Shown piece after piece: positions 9,096 through 18,128 of a stretch of DNA of 64,000 bases; position 1 is the stretch's first letter; each line of letters begins with the position of its first letter. A model generated the notes under the pieces. It was not told the DNA's origin and searched no databases. It saw only the letters and a list, made by a program, of their open reading frames with translations. Both the position numbers and the translations under genes were made by a program. Source of the stretch: Comamonas resistens (lineage in GTDB: Bacteria; Pseudomonadota; Gammaproteobacteria; Burkholderiales; Burkholderiaceae_C); assembly GCF_030064165.1 (NCBI RefSeq), contig NZ_CP125947.1, positions 4,030,001 to 4,094,000 of the forward strand, read 5' to 3'.

Positions 9096-9423
9096 CGATC
9101 GCTCAAGCTCTCTCTCATTCTTCCTTTTGTCGCGCTGATCGCCCTGCTGACCTCGGCACTGGGCATGCTTTGATACTGGACCGGCAGCAGGACCGTGGAG
9201 TCGCTGTCCGAGTAGGTCATGGAAGAAAAAGCCGAGCGCATCGCCCAATCACGCCCGGCAGCAACCTCTGAGCTCGCTGCAAGGCGTGCCTGCGGGCGAA
9301 CAGGTGAGCGTCAGCGCCCCAGTCAGCCAAGCACTGTTCCCGCGCGATGCACAGGATGCGCAAACACTGCTCAAGATGGCCGACCAGGACATGTACCGCA
9401 ACAAAGGGCCTTCCGCGCGCTGA
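9096..9423 (+). pseudogene. Decayed diguanylate cyclase (GGDEF) gene
   Basis: Frame 9096 onward encodes a typical sensor N-terminus, SLKLSLILPFVALIALL, interrupted by TGA at 9171 (expected Trp) and TAG at 9213 (expected Gln), then continuing MEEKAERIAQS. After a frame change near 9250-9270 the sequence reads VSVSAPVSQALFPRDAQ and LLKMADQDMYRNKG, ending at TGA 9421. That is the standard C-terminus of a GGDEF domain. The periplasmic loop, second helix and the GGEEF core are missing, so two nonsense changes, an internal deletion and a frameshift have killed the gene. Nothing else in 9024-9438 looks coding. Confidence 0.75.
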
Positions 9424-9438
9424 CAGCGATGCCGGCAA

Positions 9439-10263
9439 TCAACGGTCGGCAATCTGGAGCCGGGCCAGGCTGGCAGCCTGCTCGGCATACCATCGGTCGG
9501 CACCCGCCCGGCCTTCGGCCTGTGCGCGCTGCAGGTATTCGGGCGCCAGATTCCGCACCCCGGCGCCTACAGCCGCCCCCATCTCGCGCGCCCAGGCCGT
9601 TGCACGGGCCTGCCCCTGGGTCCGCTCGATACGCTGGATCTCAGGCTCCAGTACTGCAAAGCTTGCATCTTCAGCGCGCTGACGCGCTGCAGCGGGCACC
9701 TTGCCGATCTGCGCCTCGCCCATGCCCGGTCCCTGGTGCCCGCTGGCATGGCGCTCGGCAATCTGGCGCACCTGGCCCAGGTACCACTGGTCGGCGCTAT
9801 TGCGGTCACCCGCATCCCAGCGGCGGAAGAACTCGGGCGTCAGCGCCGCCATCTGCCTGGCAATGTCGCCTGCCGCCGTATTCAGCCACTGCGCGGCCGG
9901 CCCCCTTCCCTGGCTGCGCTGGCGCTGGGCGTATTCGGTCTTGAGCGTGTTCATGACCACCTTCTTGGCTTCTCCCGCCGTCCAGTCCGGAAGTTTGCCG
10001 TCAAAGCGCTCGCTCTCGCTCGCCGTGATCCGACCGCCGCATCCCTGGAGGTCTCGGTTGGCCTGGTAGCAGATGCCGTTGCGCGCATCCCGGCTACGGG
10101 TGTTGTCGATCTGCGACTGGTTGATGTTGTACCAGGCGTTGGAAGTCAGCGTGGCCTGCATCATCTGCTGCGCACATTCAAGGCATTGGGCCTGGGCCAG
10201 GATGGGCACGACCGCGCCGGATGCAAGCAGCAGGGTCGCGGTGCGCTGGAGGAATTTCATCAT
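9439..10263 (-). CDS. Secreted protein of unknown function
   Basis: About 274 residues from the first of two adjacent ATGs at 10263; a GGGAGAC ribosome site 5-8 bases upstream supports this over a longer frame reaching 10416. The N-terminus is a clear Sec signal peptide (MMKFLQRTATLLLASG, cleavage near AQAQC). The mature part begins with CLECAQQMMQATLTSNAW and has four cysteines in its first 60 residues, then is helical, rich in Ala, Arg and Gln, with repeated W/Y-containing segments (SADQWYLGQVRQIAERHA, GADRWYAEQAASLARL). I do not recognise the family. Export and disulfides suggest a periplasmic role. It is monocistronic and converges on the GGDEF pseudogene. Confidence 0.7.
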   Translation of the reverse strand: MMKFLQRTATLLLASGAVVPILAQAQCLECAQQMMQATLTSNAWYNINQSQIDNTRSRDARNGICYQANRDLQGCGGRITASESERFDGKLPDWTAGEAKKVVMNTLKTEYAQRQRSQGRGPAAQWLNTAAGDIARQMAALTPEFFRRWDAGDRNSADQWYLGQVRQIAERHASGHQGPGMGEAQIGKVPAAARQRAEDASFAVLEPEIQRIERTQGQARATAWAREMGAAVGAGVRNLAPEYLQRAQAEGRAGADRWYAEQAASLARLQIADR

Positions 10264-10681
10264 GGTGCGTCTCCCTGGCTCCGGCTTGTTCAGCGATGCC
10301 GGCCATTGTCCAAGCCCGGCCCCGCCGGCAGCAAGCAGACCCAGGTGTCCGGACGTAACAGCCACAAAGTGTTGAGCGAAGCAGTTTCGGCCAACTCCAA
10401 ACGCACAGTCTTCCATCTATTTTTAATAGCTGCTTGCGCTCGTCCAGCCCGGACTTTCAATGTAAAACCATCTGAAATTCAGAGCTGCCAAGCGCAGACA
10501 GCTCACTTTTTCAGAAAACACTGACGCCCTGCTTTATGGCCCCTGCCACAACCCTGCTTCCAGCGCGGCCCGAGCATGGCGCCAATCCCCCGTCCGGCTC
10601 CGCCTCTGCCGTAAACGCCTAGAATTGCCCGTCGCGCGGCTGCCTGCGCGTTATCCCGTGATCAGAAAGTTCCGCAACTCT
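10264..10681. other. Intergenic region between two divergent genes, with an R1 repeat copy
   Basis: 418 bases without a credible gene. It contains the dispersed repeat R1 at 10420-10440 (TTTTTAATAGCTGCTTGCGC) and should hold promoters for the secreted protein (minus) and metG (plus). I could not place -35/-10 boxes with confidence. Confidence 0.6.
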
Positions 10682-12826
10682 ATGTCTCAACGAAAGCTCT
10701 TCGTCACCACCGCCCTGCCGTACGCCAACGGCAACTTCCACATCGGCCACATCATGGAATACATCCAGGCCGACACCTGGGTGCGTGCGCAGCGAATGCA
10801 GGGCAACGCGGTCAACTTCGTCGGTGCCGACGACGCCCACGGCGCACCCATCATGATTGCCGCCGAAAAGGCCGGCAAGACGCCCCAGCAGTTCGTGGCC
10901 GACATCGCCGCCGGCCGCAAGCAGTACCTGGACGGCTTCCATATCGCCTTCGACAACTGGAGCAATACCGACAGCGCCGAAAACCACGAGCTGTCCAAGC
11001 AGATCTATCTGGACCTGAAAAAGGCCGGCTTCATCGAGTCCCGCACCATCGAGCAGTTCTTCGACCCCGAGAAGAACATGTTCCTGCCCGACCGCTTCAT
11101 CAAGGGCGAATGCCCGCGCTGCCACGCCAAGGACCAGTACGGCGACAACTGCGAAGTCTGCAGCTCGGTCTATGCGCCCACCGACCTCATCAACCCGTTC
11201 TCGGCCCTGTCGGGCGCCACGCCGGTGATGAAGTCGTCCGAGCATTTCTTCTTCAAGCTCTCGGACCCGCGTGCCGTGGAGTTCCTGACCGAGTGGACGC
11301 AGAATGGCAAGCATGTGCAGCCCGAAGTCGCGGCCAAGATCAAGGAATGGTTCGGCGTGCGCACCAACCCCGACGGCTCAACCAGCGAAGGCCTGGACGA
11401 CTGGGACATCAGCCGCGACGCGCCTTACTTCGGCATCGAGATCCCCGACGCTCCAGGCAAGTACTTCTATGTCTGGCTGGATGCGCCCGTGGGCTATCTG
11501 GCATCGCTCAAGGAACTGCTCAACAAGCGCGGCGAGGACTACAACGCCTATATGGCCGACCCCGACCTGGAGCAGTACCACTTCATCGGCAAGGACATCA
11601 TCACCTTCCACACGCTGTTCTGGCCCGCGATGCTGAAGTTCAGCGGCCGCAAGACGCCGACCAGGATCTGCGTGCATGGCTTCATGACCGTGAACAACGG
11701 CGAGAAGATGAGCAAGAGCCGCGGCACCGGCCTCGATCCGCTCAAGTACCTGTCGCTCAAGATGAACCCCGAGTGGCTGCGCTACTACCTGGGCGCCAAG
11801 CTCAACGGCAAGAACGAAGACATCGACTTCAATCCCGAAGACTTCATGCTGCGCGTGAACTCCGACCTGATCGGCAAGTACGTGAACATCGCCTCGCGCG
11901 CTGCAGGCTTCATCAGCAAGCGCTTTGACGGCAAGCTGGGTGTGGTCAGTGAAGACGGCCAGACCCTGCTGGCCGCGCTGCGCGAGCAGCAAACCGCCAT
12001 CGTCGCCGCCTACGAGGCCCGCGACACGGCCCGTGCCGCGCGCGAGATCATGCTGCTGTGCGACAAGGTCAACAGCTATGTGGACGCCAACAAGCCCTGG
12101 GAACTGGCCAAGAAGGAAGGCATGGAGCAGCGCCTGCACGATGTCTGCAGCACCTGCATCGAAGCCTTCCGCATTCTGACCATTTACCTCAAGCCCATCC
12201 TGCCGGGCGTGGCCGCCGAAGTGGCCAACTTCCTGATCGTGCCCCCTGAAAGCTTTGGCGATGTGGCCCAGCCTCTGGGCCAGGGCCACCAGATCGGTGA
12301 ATACAAGCACCTGATGCAGCGCGTGGACCCCAAGCAGCTCGAAGCCCTGTTTGAAGCCCCTACTGGCCAGACTGCTGCTGCCGAACCCGCCAAGCCCGAG
12401 AAGAAGGCTGCCAAGAAGGCCGAGCCCGTGATCGACCCCAATGCCCCCGGCGGCGAGCCGCTGGCCGAGACCATCAGCATCGACGACTTTGCCAAGGTCG
12501 ATCTGCGCATTGCCAGGATTCTGGAATGCAAGAGCGTTGAAGGCTCGACCAAGCTGCTGCAGCTGACGCTGGATGTGGGCGAGAAGGACGAAAACGGCCA
12601 GCCCAGGACCCGCAATGTGTTCAGCGGCATCAGCAGCATGTACCAGCCCGAGCAGCTGCAGGGCAAGCTCACGGTGATGGTGGCCAATCTGGCACCGCGC
12701 AAGATGAAGTTCGGCCTGTCCGAAGGCATGGTGCTGGCCGCCAGCCACGCCGATGAGAAGGCCAACCCCGGCATTTATGTGCTGGAGCCCTTCCCTGGTG
12801 CAACCCCGGGTATGAGGATTCACTGA
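10682..12826 (+). CDS. metG: Methionyl-tRNA synthetase
   Basis: 714 residues from the ATG at 10682 ([17 protein letters not shown]). Charges tRNA-Met in the cytoplasm. The class I signatures are present: HIGH at residues about 21-24 (FHIGHIMEY) and KMSKS ([11 protein letters not shown] near residue 341). The zinc knuckle reads [17 protein letters not shown]. After the anticodon domain and a Lys/Ala-rich linker ([15 protein letters not shown]) comes a C-terminal EMAP/OB tRNA-binding domain ([14 protein letters not shown]) that makes the enzyme dimeric, as in E. coli. An upstream in-frame extension to 10625 is not needed. Its stop overlaps the next ATG (TGATG). Confidence 0.98.
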   Translation: MSQRKLFVTTALPYANGNFHIGHIMEYIQADTWVRAQRMQGNAVNFVGADDAHGAPIMIAAEKAGKTPQQFVADIAAGRKQYLDGFHIAFDNWSNTDSAENHELSKQIYLDLKKAGFIESRTIEQFFDPEKNMFLPDRFIKGECPRCHAKDQYGDNCEVCSSVYAPTDLINPFSALSGATPVMKSSEHFFFKLSDPRAVEFLTEWTQNGKHVQPEVAAKIKEWFGVRTNPDGSTSEGLDDWDISRDAPYFGIEIPDAPGKYFYVWLDAPVGYLASLKELLNKRGEDYNAYMADPDLEQYHFIGKDIITFHTLFWPAMLKFSGRKTPTRICVHGFMTVNNGEKMSKSRGTGLDPLKYLSLKMNPEWLRYYLGAKLNGKNEDIDFNPEDFMLRVNSDLIGKYVNIASRAAGFISKRFDGKLGVVSEDGQTLLAALREQQTAIVAAYEARDTARAAREIMLLCDKVNSYVDANKPWELAKKEGMEQRLHDVCSTCIEAFRILTIYLKPILPGVAAEVANFLIVPPESFGDVAQPLGQGHQIGEYKHLMQRVDPKQLEALFEAPTGQTAAAEPAKPEKKAAKKAEPVIDPNAPGGEPLAETISIDDFAKVDLRIARILECKSVEGSTKLLQLTLDVGEKDENGQPRTRNVFSGISSMYQPEQLQGKLTVMVANLAPRKMKFGLSEGMVLAASHADEKANPGIYVLEPFPGATPGMRIH

Positions 12827-13260
12827 TGATCCACCCTGAGTCGCCTTCGGCGCCTTCCTCCCAGAGGGGGAACGACACCCTCGCGGCGAGGCGGCGCGGC
12901 CGGCTCAGGCTCTTGTTCGGTGCCCCTGGCTTGGGACATGCCCTATCAAGCTTCTGCCGGCCCTGGCTGGCAGGGGTTTTTTGGTGTTTTGCGCTTTCGG
13001 GCTGCACAGTAGTTGCCGTTGGCGCAGCCGCCGTCAGCGTCACGGCCACGGCAGTCGGCGCGGCCGCCGATGTGGCCGTAGGTACCGCCAAGCTGGCAGG
13101 CAAAGGCGTAGGCAAGGCCTATGACGCACTGACCGACGACAAGCCGGACAACAGCGGCGTATCGGTCAAATTCCGTGAAAGCGACCCCAATCATCCCTAT
13201 CAGCCAGGCCCTGGGGTCAGCAACAACCGCGAGCCTCTCGTCGAATCAGAGACTCCCTGA
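12826..13260 (+). CDS. Small predicted lipoprotein
   Basis: The reading frame runs 144 codons from an ATG overlapping the metG stop. Its first about 35 codons are made of the dispersed R2 repeat and are unlikely to be protein. A TTG at 12931 would give a short lipoprotein signal peptide (MGHALSSFCRPWLAGVFW, then CFALSGC) with lipobox LSGC. The mature part is an Ala/Val/Gly-rich segment (VAVGAAAVSVTATAVGAAAD) followed by a polar tail (KAYDALTDDKPDNSG, VKFRESDPNHPYQPG). Function unknown. An intrinsic-terminator-like hairpin (12961-12982) lies inside the signal-peptide codons. Start choice is uncertain. Confidence 0.55.
   Translation: MIHPESPSAPSSQRGNDTLAARRRGRLRLLFGAPGLGHALSSFCRPWLAGVFWCFALSGCTVVAVGAAAVSVTATAVGAAADVAVGTAKLAGKGVGKAYDALTDDKPDNSGVSVKFRESDPNHPYQPGPGVSNNREPLVESETP
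12833..12900. repeat. Dispersed repeat R2, copy 1
   Basis: Begins CCCTGAGTCGCCTTCGGCGC and continues with a C-run, G-run and GGCGGCGCGGC. It matches copies at 15262-15365, 19979-20050 and 24677-24745 in layout, always just after a stop codon on the plus strand. Confidence 0.6.
12961..12982 (+). terminator. Terminator-like hairpin after metG
   Basis: CCCTG, GCTGG loop, CAGGG, then GTTTTTT: a short intrinsic-terminator-like structure 135 bases after the metG stop, within the lipoprotein reading frame. Confidence 0.4.
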
Positions 13261-13629
13261 TTTTCATAAGAAATAGCGGATAGCGCTTACCCATATTGTG
13301 TTGCCCGCTATTGTTTTTATCAGCTTCTTGAGCACATTTCGTGCAAATTGCGATGGCTGCACGCGCTGCCAAGCACATGCGGCGTGCATAAATAAATAAC
13401 CAATAACAACGTGTAACAACACCGGGGTATTGGACCTTGAGAAAGCAGCTTTGCTTTCTAGAATCCGGCTCACTTGCTTGCGCCAAAGCGGTTCAAAAAC
13501 ATGCGTGCCTCACGCATCCAGCACAGATAACAAAATCCTTGGGCGCAGGTACTCAGGCAACAGTCCTGTCATCACCCGCGCAGACCCACGGCGATGCCGT
13601 GCCAGCCTGCGCCTCTCGGGAGGCCCCCC
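13261..13629. other. Intergenic region upstream of the sulfur-oxidation genes
   Basis: 369 bases, distinctly A+T-richer than its surroundings between 13262 and 13440. It includes R1-like fragments (GGATAGCGCTTACCC and TTTTTATCAGCTTCTTG) and a perfect 8-bp hairpin AGAAAGCA-GCTT-TGCTTTCT at 13440-13459 with no T-run after it. Probably holds the promoter of the cytochrome gene; no gene is visible. Confidence 0.5.
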
Positions 13630-13980
13630 ATGCGATCCAAACCTTTGTGCAACCCTGCACGCGCCCTGCTCTGGCTGACTCTGGCCATGGCCGCGCCATT
13701 GCCAGCGCTGGCCAACCCGGCCACCGCGGCAGCCCCGCTGCGAACACAGGACATCGCCCTGCTGGCAGCCAGCTGCGCCAACTGCCACGGCCCGGACGGT
13801 CGCTCCACGGGCGGCATCCCCACATTGCGCGGCCTGCCCGAGGCCCATCTGCTGCAGCGCCTGCAGGCCTTCAAGGCCGGCGCCGCCAAGGACGCGACCG
13901 TCATGACCCGTCTGGCCAAGGGCTACGACGATGAGCAACTCAAAGCGCTGGCCCAATGGTTCAGCAAGAAGGGCCAGTAA
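13630..13980 (+). CDS. Class I cytochrome c, probable haem subunit of flavocytochrome c sulfide dehydrogenase
   Basis: 116 residues from the ATG at 13630 (MRSKPLCNPARALLW). A Sec signal peptide ends near LPALA-NPA. One haem site, CANCH, with the following GPDGRSTGGIP and the distal Met probably in DATVMTRLAKGYDDEQL. This is the c553/FccA-like single-haem fold. It directly abuts the next gene (stop TAA 13978-13980, ATG 13981), whose product is the FAD subunit, so the pair should form a periplasmic flavocytochrome c that oxidises sulfide and hands electrons to haem c. FccA of Allochromatium is dihaem, whereas this is monohaem, as in SoxE-type partners of SoxF. Confidence 0.85.
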   Translation: MRSKPLCNPARALLWLTLAMAAPLPALANPATAAAPLRTQDIALLAASCANCHGPDGRSTGGIPTLRGLPEAHLLQRLQAFKAGAAKDATVMTRLAKGYDDEQLKALAQWFSKKGQ

Positions 13981-15258
13981 ATGCAGATCAATCGTCGTCA
14001 AATTCTCGGCGGTGCGGCCGCCGGTGCGGCCAGCTTTGCCCTGCCCTCCATCGTGCAGGCCAAGGCCGCCTCGGCCCATGTGGTCGTCGTCGGTGGCGGC
14101 TTTGGCGGAGCCACGGCCGCGCGCTATCTGCGCCAGTTCGCGCCGCATATCCAGGTCACGCTGGTCGAGCCGGCCGAGCGCTTCTACACCTGCCCCTTCT
14201 CCAATCTGTACCTGGCCGGGCTGCGCAGCTGGGACAGCATAGGCCATGGCTATGACGGCCTGCGCAAGGCCGGCGTCAACGTGGTCCATGCGCGTGCCGA
14301 CCAAGTCCTGAGCGACTCCAGGCGCGTGCTGCTGTCCAACGGCCAGGCGCTGAGCTACGACAAGCTGGTGCTCTCGCCCGGCATCGACATGCGCTGGAAT
14401 GCACTGGAAGGCTATGACGAGGCAGCCGCCCAACTCGCTCCGCACGCCTGGAAGGCCGGAGCCCAGACCCAGTTGCTGAAACAGCAGCTGCAAGCCATGC
14501 CCGACGGCGGCAAGTTCGTCATGGTCATCCCGGCCAACCCTTTCCGCTGCCCTCCCGGCCCCTATGAGCGCGCGGCCATGGTGGCGCACTACCTCAAGAA
14601 GCACAAACCCAGGTCCAAGATTTTGCTGCTGGACGACAAGGATGCGTTTTCCAAGCAGGGTCTGTTCATTCAGGGCTGGAAGGCGCTGTACGGCGACATG
14701 ATCGAGTGGGTCAAGCAGGCCGATGACGGCAAGGTCACGCGCGTGGATGCCAAGAACCTGGAGGTCGAAACCGCGTTCGGCACCAAACACAAGGCCGATG
14801 TGCTCAACGTCATCCCGCCCCAGAAGGCCGGCTTTATCGCCGACCGCGCCGGCGTGACCAATGCCAGCGGCTGGGTGCCCGTCAAGCCCGAGAGCTTCGA
14901 GTCCACCCAGGTCAGCAACATCTATGTGCTGGGCGATGCCACGATTGCCGCGCCCATGCCCAAGTCCGGCTTTGCGGCCAACACCCAGGGCAAGGTGGCA
15001 GCGGCTGCGATTGCGGCCGAACTCACCGGCCAGCCTTTGCCTGCTGCGGCCTACGCCAACACCTGCTACAGCCTGATCGGCAACGATTACGGCATCTCCG
15101 TGGCAGGCGTCTACAAGGCGCAGGAAGGCAAGCTGATCGAGGTGCCCGACTCCGGCGGCGTCAGCCCCTTGAACGGCGATGCGGCCTTCCGCAAGGCCGA
15201 GGCCGACTATGGCGCGGCCTGGTACAAGGCAATCAGCGCGGATATCTGGGGTGGATAA
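13981..15258 (+). CDS. fccB: Flavocytochrome c sulfide dehydrogenase, FAD subunit (FccB/SoxF type)
   Basis: 425 residues with a Tat signal (NRRQILGGA, cleavage near VQAKA). The mature protein starts with an FAD-binding Rossmann motif (VVVVGGGFGGATAARYL) and is followed by FYTCPFSN. Cys71 of the precursor is residue 42 if cleaved after Ala29; the Allochromatium enzyme binds FAD covalently through Cys42 in a YTC-x-x-SN context, so covalent flavin is likely. FRCPPGPYERA, near residue 180, is the conserved family segment with a redox cysteine, and GDATIAAPMPKSGFAANTQG is the second FAD motif. Oxidises sulfide (or polysulfide) in the periplasm with the adjacent cytochrome. The closest function is sulfide dehydrogenase; SoxF is the alternative name. 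Confidence 0.9.
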   Translation: MQINRRQILGGAAAGAASFALPSIVQAKAASAHVVVVGGGFGGATAARYLRQFAPHIQVTLVEPAERFYTCPFSNLYLAGLRSWDSIGHGYDGLRKAGVNVVHARADQVLSDSRRVLLSNGQALSYDKLVLSPGIDMRWNALEGYDEAAAQLAPHAWKAGAQTQLLKQQLQAMPDGGKFVMVIPANPFRCPPGPYERAAMVAHYLKKHKPRSKILLLDDKDAFSKQGLFIQGWKALYGDMIEWVKQADDGKVTRVDAKNLEVETAFGTKHKADVLNVIPPQKAGFIADRAGVTNASGWVPVKPESFESTQVSNIYVLGDATIAAPMPKSGFAANTQGKVAAAAIAAELTGQPLPAAAYANTCYSLIGNDYGISVAGVYKAQEGKLIEVPDSGGVSPLNGDAAFRKAEADYGAAWYKAISADIWGG

Positions 15259-15261
15259 CTG

Positions 15262-15365
15262 AAGCTCCCCCTGAGGCGCTGACGCGCCTTCCCCCTCTCT
15301 CGCCGTGCTTCGCACTGCGGGAGGGGGACGCTGGCTTTGCTGCGGGGCGGCCCTTGCTCGCCAGC
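15262..15365. repeat. Dispersed repeat R2, copy 2
   Basis: CCCCCTGAGGCGCTGACGCG, then a C-run, a GC-rich hairpin and TTTGCTGCGGGGCGGCCCTT. Same layout as the copies at 12833, 19979 and 24677; it starts 11 bases after the fccB stop. Confidence 0.6.
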
Positions 15366-15441
15366 CCAAGCGAAAGTGCGGGCCTCACGCACTTGTTGTG
15401 GCTTTGCCGCCTGCCTTCATCTGCTTTGTTGAGCGACTGAT

Positions 15442-16467
15442 ATGTTGTTGTGGTCTGTTTTTTTGCTGGGCGTGGCTTTCGGCGTTGCCGCGCGGCTGGG
15501 GCGCTTCTGTCTGCTGCGCGGCCTGCGCCAGCAAATGGGGCTGGACGCGGAAGTCGCGCCCGGCCAGGCACCTGCGCTGCAGGGCTTTGCCCTTGCACTG
15601 GCCGTGGCCTTGCTGACCTCGCAAGGGCTGCAGACCCTGGGTCTGGTGGATCTGGGCCAGGCCGCCATTGCGCGGCCCAGCTTTTCCATGGCTGGCGTGC
15701 TGTTTGGCGGCCTGCTGTTCGGCATCGGCATGGTGCTGGCCCGCGCCTGCGGGGCACGCTCTCTGGTGCTGCTGGCGGGCGGCAATCTGCGCTCCCTGGT
15801 GACCATCGTGTTTCTGGCGCTGGGCGCACAACTGGCCATGACCGGCGTGCTGACACCGCTGCGCCTGTGGCTGCAGGCGCTCGCGCCCATCACACTGGCT
15901 CACTCCACCCTGCCCGCCTATCTGCCTGAGATGAGCGCATGGTTGATTGCGCTGGTGCCCGCCCTGGCGCTGCTGGCTTATGCCCTGCTGCGCCCCGGCC
16001 TGCGCCAAAGCCCGCTGCAGTGGGGCAGCGCCCTGCTCATAGGTCTGCTGGTCGCTGCTGGCTGGTGGCTGAGCGCGCATATCGGCGTTGATGAGTTCGA
16101 GCCGGCCCGGCTCAGCTCGCTGAGCTTTATCGGCCCGATCGCCGAGACCCTGCTCTATCTGCAACTGTCCGTAGGCCGCGAGCCCGGCATCGGCCTGGCG
16201 CTGACGACGGGCGTGCTCGCCGGTGCCTTTCTCGCAGCCCTTGGCAGCCGCACGACGCGCTGGGAAGGTTTTGACTCCACGGGCCGCCTGGCGGCCAGCG
16301 CCGGTGGCGGCCTGCTGATGGGCTTTGGCGGCGTGCTGGCTGCGGGCTGCTCCATAGGCCAGGGGTTGACGGGGCTGTCCACCTTGTCGTTCGCCAGCCT
16401 GCCTGCAGTCGCAGGCATCTTGCTGGGCGCGATTCTGACGCTGGCCTTGTACTGCAGACGCACCTGA
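15442..16467 (+). CDS. YeeE/YedE-family membrane transporter (sulfur compound uptake)
   Basis: 341 residues, almost wholly hydrophobic with about nine to ten membrane helices. YeeE/YedE proteins (formerly DUF395) import thiosulfate or related sulfur species; conserved Cys residues mark the path. Here cysteines occur in RLGRFCLLRGLR, LARACGARSLV and AAGCSIGQGLTGLS, the last matching the family's G-C-x-x-G-x-G repeat. It lies between the flavocytochrome genes and soxYZ, so it probably brings thiosulfate or sulfite across the inner membrane. Start ATG 15442; the preceding 183 bases are largely R2 repeat. The C-terminus is only 8 bases from the convergent diguanylate cyclase gene. Confidence 0.85.
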   Translation: MLLWSVFLLGVAFGVAARLGRFCLLRGLRQQMGLDAEVAPGQAPALQGFALALAVALLTSQGLQTLGLVDLGQAAIARPSFSMAGVLFGGLLFGIGMVLARACGARSLVLLAGGNLRSLVTIVFLALGAQLAMTGVLTPLRLWLQALAPITLAHSTLPAYLPEMSAWLIALVPALALLAYALLRPGLRQSPLQWGSALLIGLLVAAGWWLSAHIGVDEFEPARLSSLSFIGPIAETLLYLQLSVGREPGIGLALTTGVLAGAFLAALGSRTTRWEGFDSTGRLAASAGGGLLMGFGGVLAAGCSIGQGLTGLSTLSFASLPAVAGILLGAILTLALYCRRT

Positions 16468-16474
16468 GCGCTAG

Positions 16475-17713
16475 TCACCCATTCCTGCACTGCTGCGATG
16501 TGGTGCCGGCAGCAGGACTGGGCGAAGCCATCACCTGCGCACGAGCCGCTGCAGACAGCACCACACGATCGCGGCCCGTGTTCTTGGCTTCATACAAGGC
16601 GGCATCGGCCACAGCCAGCATCTCTTCCCAGCACAAACCGGCGTGCACTTTTTGTAGGTGGGCCCCCAGGCTCACGCTGACCCTGATCCGTTCGTCATCA
16701 TGTGCCACCACTTCCGCATGCACGGCATGGGCAATGCGTTGTGCCGTGCTGTACACGATATCGGACGTGGCCTGGGGCAGCAGCACGACAAATTCTTCAC
16801 CGCCATAGCGGGCCGGAAAGTCCTGCTCACGAATCTGATTGCGCAGCACCCAGGCCACATGCTGGATGACGGCATCCCCCGCCACATGCCCATAGCGGTC
16901 GTTCACCTTCTTGAAGTGATCGATATCCAGCACCAGCAAGCCCAGCGACGAGCCCTCTTTCTCGGCCAGCGCCATGGCCGTGGGTACATGCTCCATCAAG
17001 GTCCGGCGACTGGGCAGCTGCGTCAGGCCATCCAGGCCGGCAGCCTTGCGCTCCGCCTCATGCTGGCGGTCCTGAAGCATGCGCAGATAGCCATAGGCGG
17101 TGATCTGCAGGTTCAGAAACATCACCATGCTCATCATCCAGGGCAGCAAAAGCTTGATACCCATATTGGCGGCAGGAACGAACTGCCGCTCGCCATAGAT
17201 GACCAACGGCATCAGAGCCAGAATCTGCACCAGCAAACCCGCCACGACCAGCTTCCAGCCCAGACTGGCGCTGCCGCGTGTCGCGCGCAGCAGCACATGC
17301 AGCTGCCACAGGAGCTGGCCGATGAAGAGCACACCGCGCAAGCGCACCTGCAGCGACATATCGCTCGGTGCAGCCACCATGCCTGCGAACAGCAGCAGCA
17401 AGGGCAGGCCTAAGGTGATCGCATCTGTCAGACTCCATTGCTGGCCGCGAAAGCGTTGGTAGCCTATCGCCAGCAGCGCGATAGCCACACTGATGCACAG
17501 ATGCGCTCCCGTCATCGCCCAAGCAGGCGGCAAGGATTTCTGGATGGCAAACAACCAGTACGCAACGCCAAAACAGAACGCAGCTGCCATCACGTAGGGC
17601 ACGCCCTGTGCCCAGAAGCGCCGGCCCAGCAACCAAAGCACCCCAAGCAGGGTCCAGGCCGACAAAGCGACCATACCAAAGGCAGTGTAGATATCCAGAA
17701 CTGGCAACAGCAT
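16475..17713 (-). CDS. Diguanylate cyclase with N-terminal membrane sensor
   Basis: 412 residues. Residues 1-205 are a seven- to eight-helix membrane domain (VALSAWTLLGVLWLLGRRFW, YVMAAAFCFGVAYWLF and others). After a short coiled region (RMLQDRQHEAERKAAGLDGL) comes a full GGDEF domain from about 225: DGLTQLPSRRTLMEH, LGLLVLDIDHFKKVNDRYGH, and the active GGEEF in PARYGGEEFVVLLPQ. The segment seven residues before it does not show a standard RxxD inhibitory site. It makes c-di-GMP from GTP. The gene is inserted between sulfur-oxidation genes on the opposite strand; a functional link is not evident. Confidence 0.92.
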   Translation of the reverse strand: MLLPVLDIYTAFGMVALSAWTLLGVLWLLGRRFWAQGVPYVMAAAFCFGVAYWLFAIQKSLPPAWAMTGAHLCISVAIALLAIGYQRFRGQQWSLTDAITLGLPLLLLFAGMVAAPSDMSLQVRLRGVLFIGQLLWQLHVLLRATRGSASLGWKLVVAGLLVQILALMPLVIYGERQFVPAANMGIKLLLPWMMSMVMFLNLQITAYGYLRMLQDRQHEAERKAAGLDGLTQLPSRRTLMEHVPTAMALAEKEGSSLGLLVLDIDHFKKVNDRYGHVAGDAVIQHVAWVLRNQIREQDFPARYGGEEFVVLLPQATSDIVYSTAQRIAHAVHAEVVAHDDERIRVSVSLGAHLQKVHAGLCWEEMLAVADAALYEAKNTGRDRVVLSAAARAQVMASPSPAAGTTSQQCRNG

Positions 17714-18128
17714 GTGGCGAATGCCTTTCCCTCAATCAGCAAAGACCGGCGATAAAGACATGGTGTGAGCCATCAAAAACATGAGCTTTACCCGCCATAT
17801 CTGCAATGCTTTCGCTGTGTTTTTTCTTGATTTTGCACGCAGTTATAGCGCTGACAGCTCCCTTTTTTAATGCGTTCTTGCAGCGCGACGCATGGGTCAT
17901 ACCTTGGCTTGCCAACGGCAATGCATCCTACAATTTGGCGGACACCCGCTGTTGCTGATGCCGCGTGACGGTTCAGAAGGCTTCTTCACTTTTTTGCATC
18001 CTCGCCGCCGCAAGCTCGGCGCAGGCATCCTGCAGGCAGGCGTTTGTTTTCATGACCACATCCCAGGCTGCACCGTGGAATCACCACCAAGCGGCCTGCC
18101 TGCTTTCATACCAAAGGAGTCTCAAGAC
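17714..18128. other. Intergenic region before the second flavoprotein gene
   Basis: 415 bases. It holds a diverged R1 copy around 17838-17870 (GTTATAGCGCTGACAGCTCC, then a T-run) and a strong AAAGGAG ribosome site at 18112-18118 for the next gene. In-frame codons upstream of 18129 do not look like protein. The promoters of both flanking genes should lie here. Confidence 0.5.

Noticed and set aside
13440..13459. Perfect 8-bp hairpin as a terminator
   Set aside because: No T-run on either strand and no gene ends nearby; kept only as a note within the intergenic entry.
13510..15369. A 619-codon open frame on the minus strand
   Set aside because: Antisense to the cytochrome and fccB genes; no family features.
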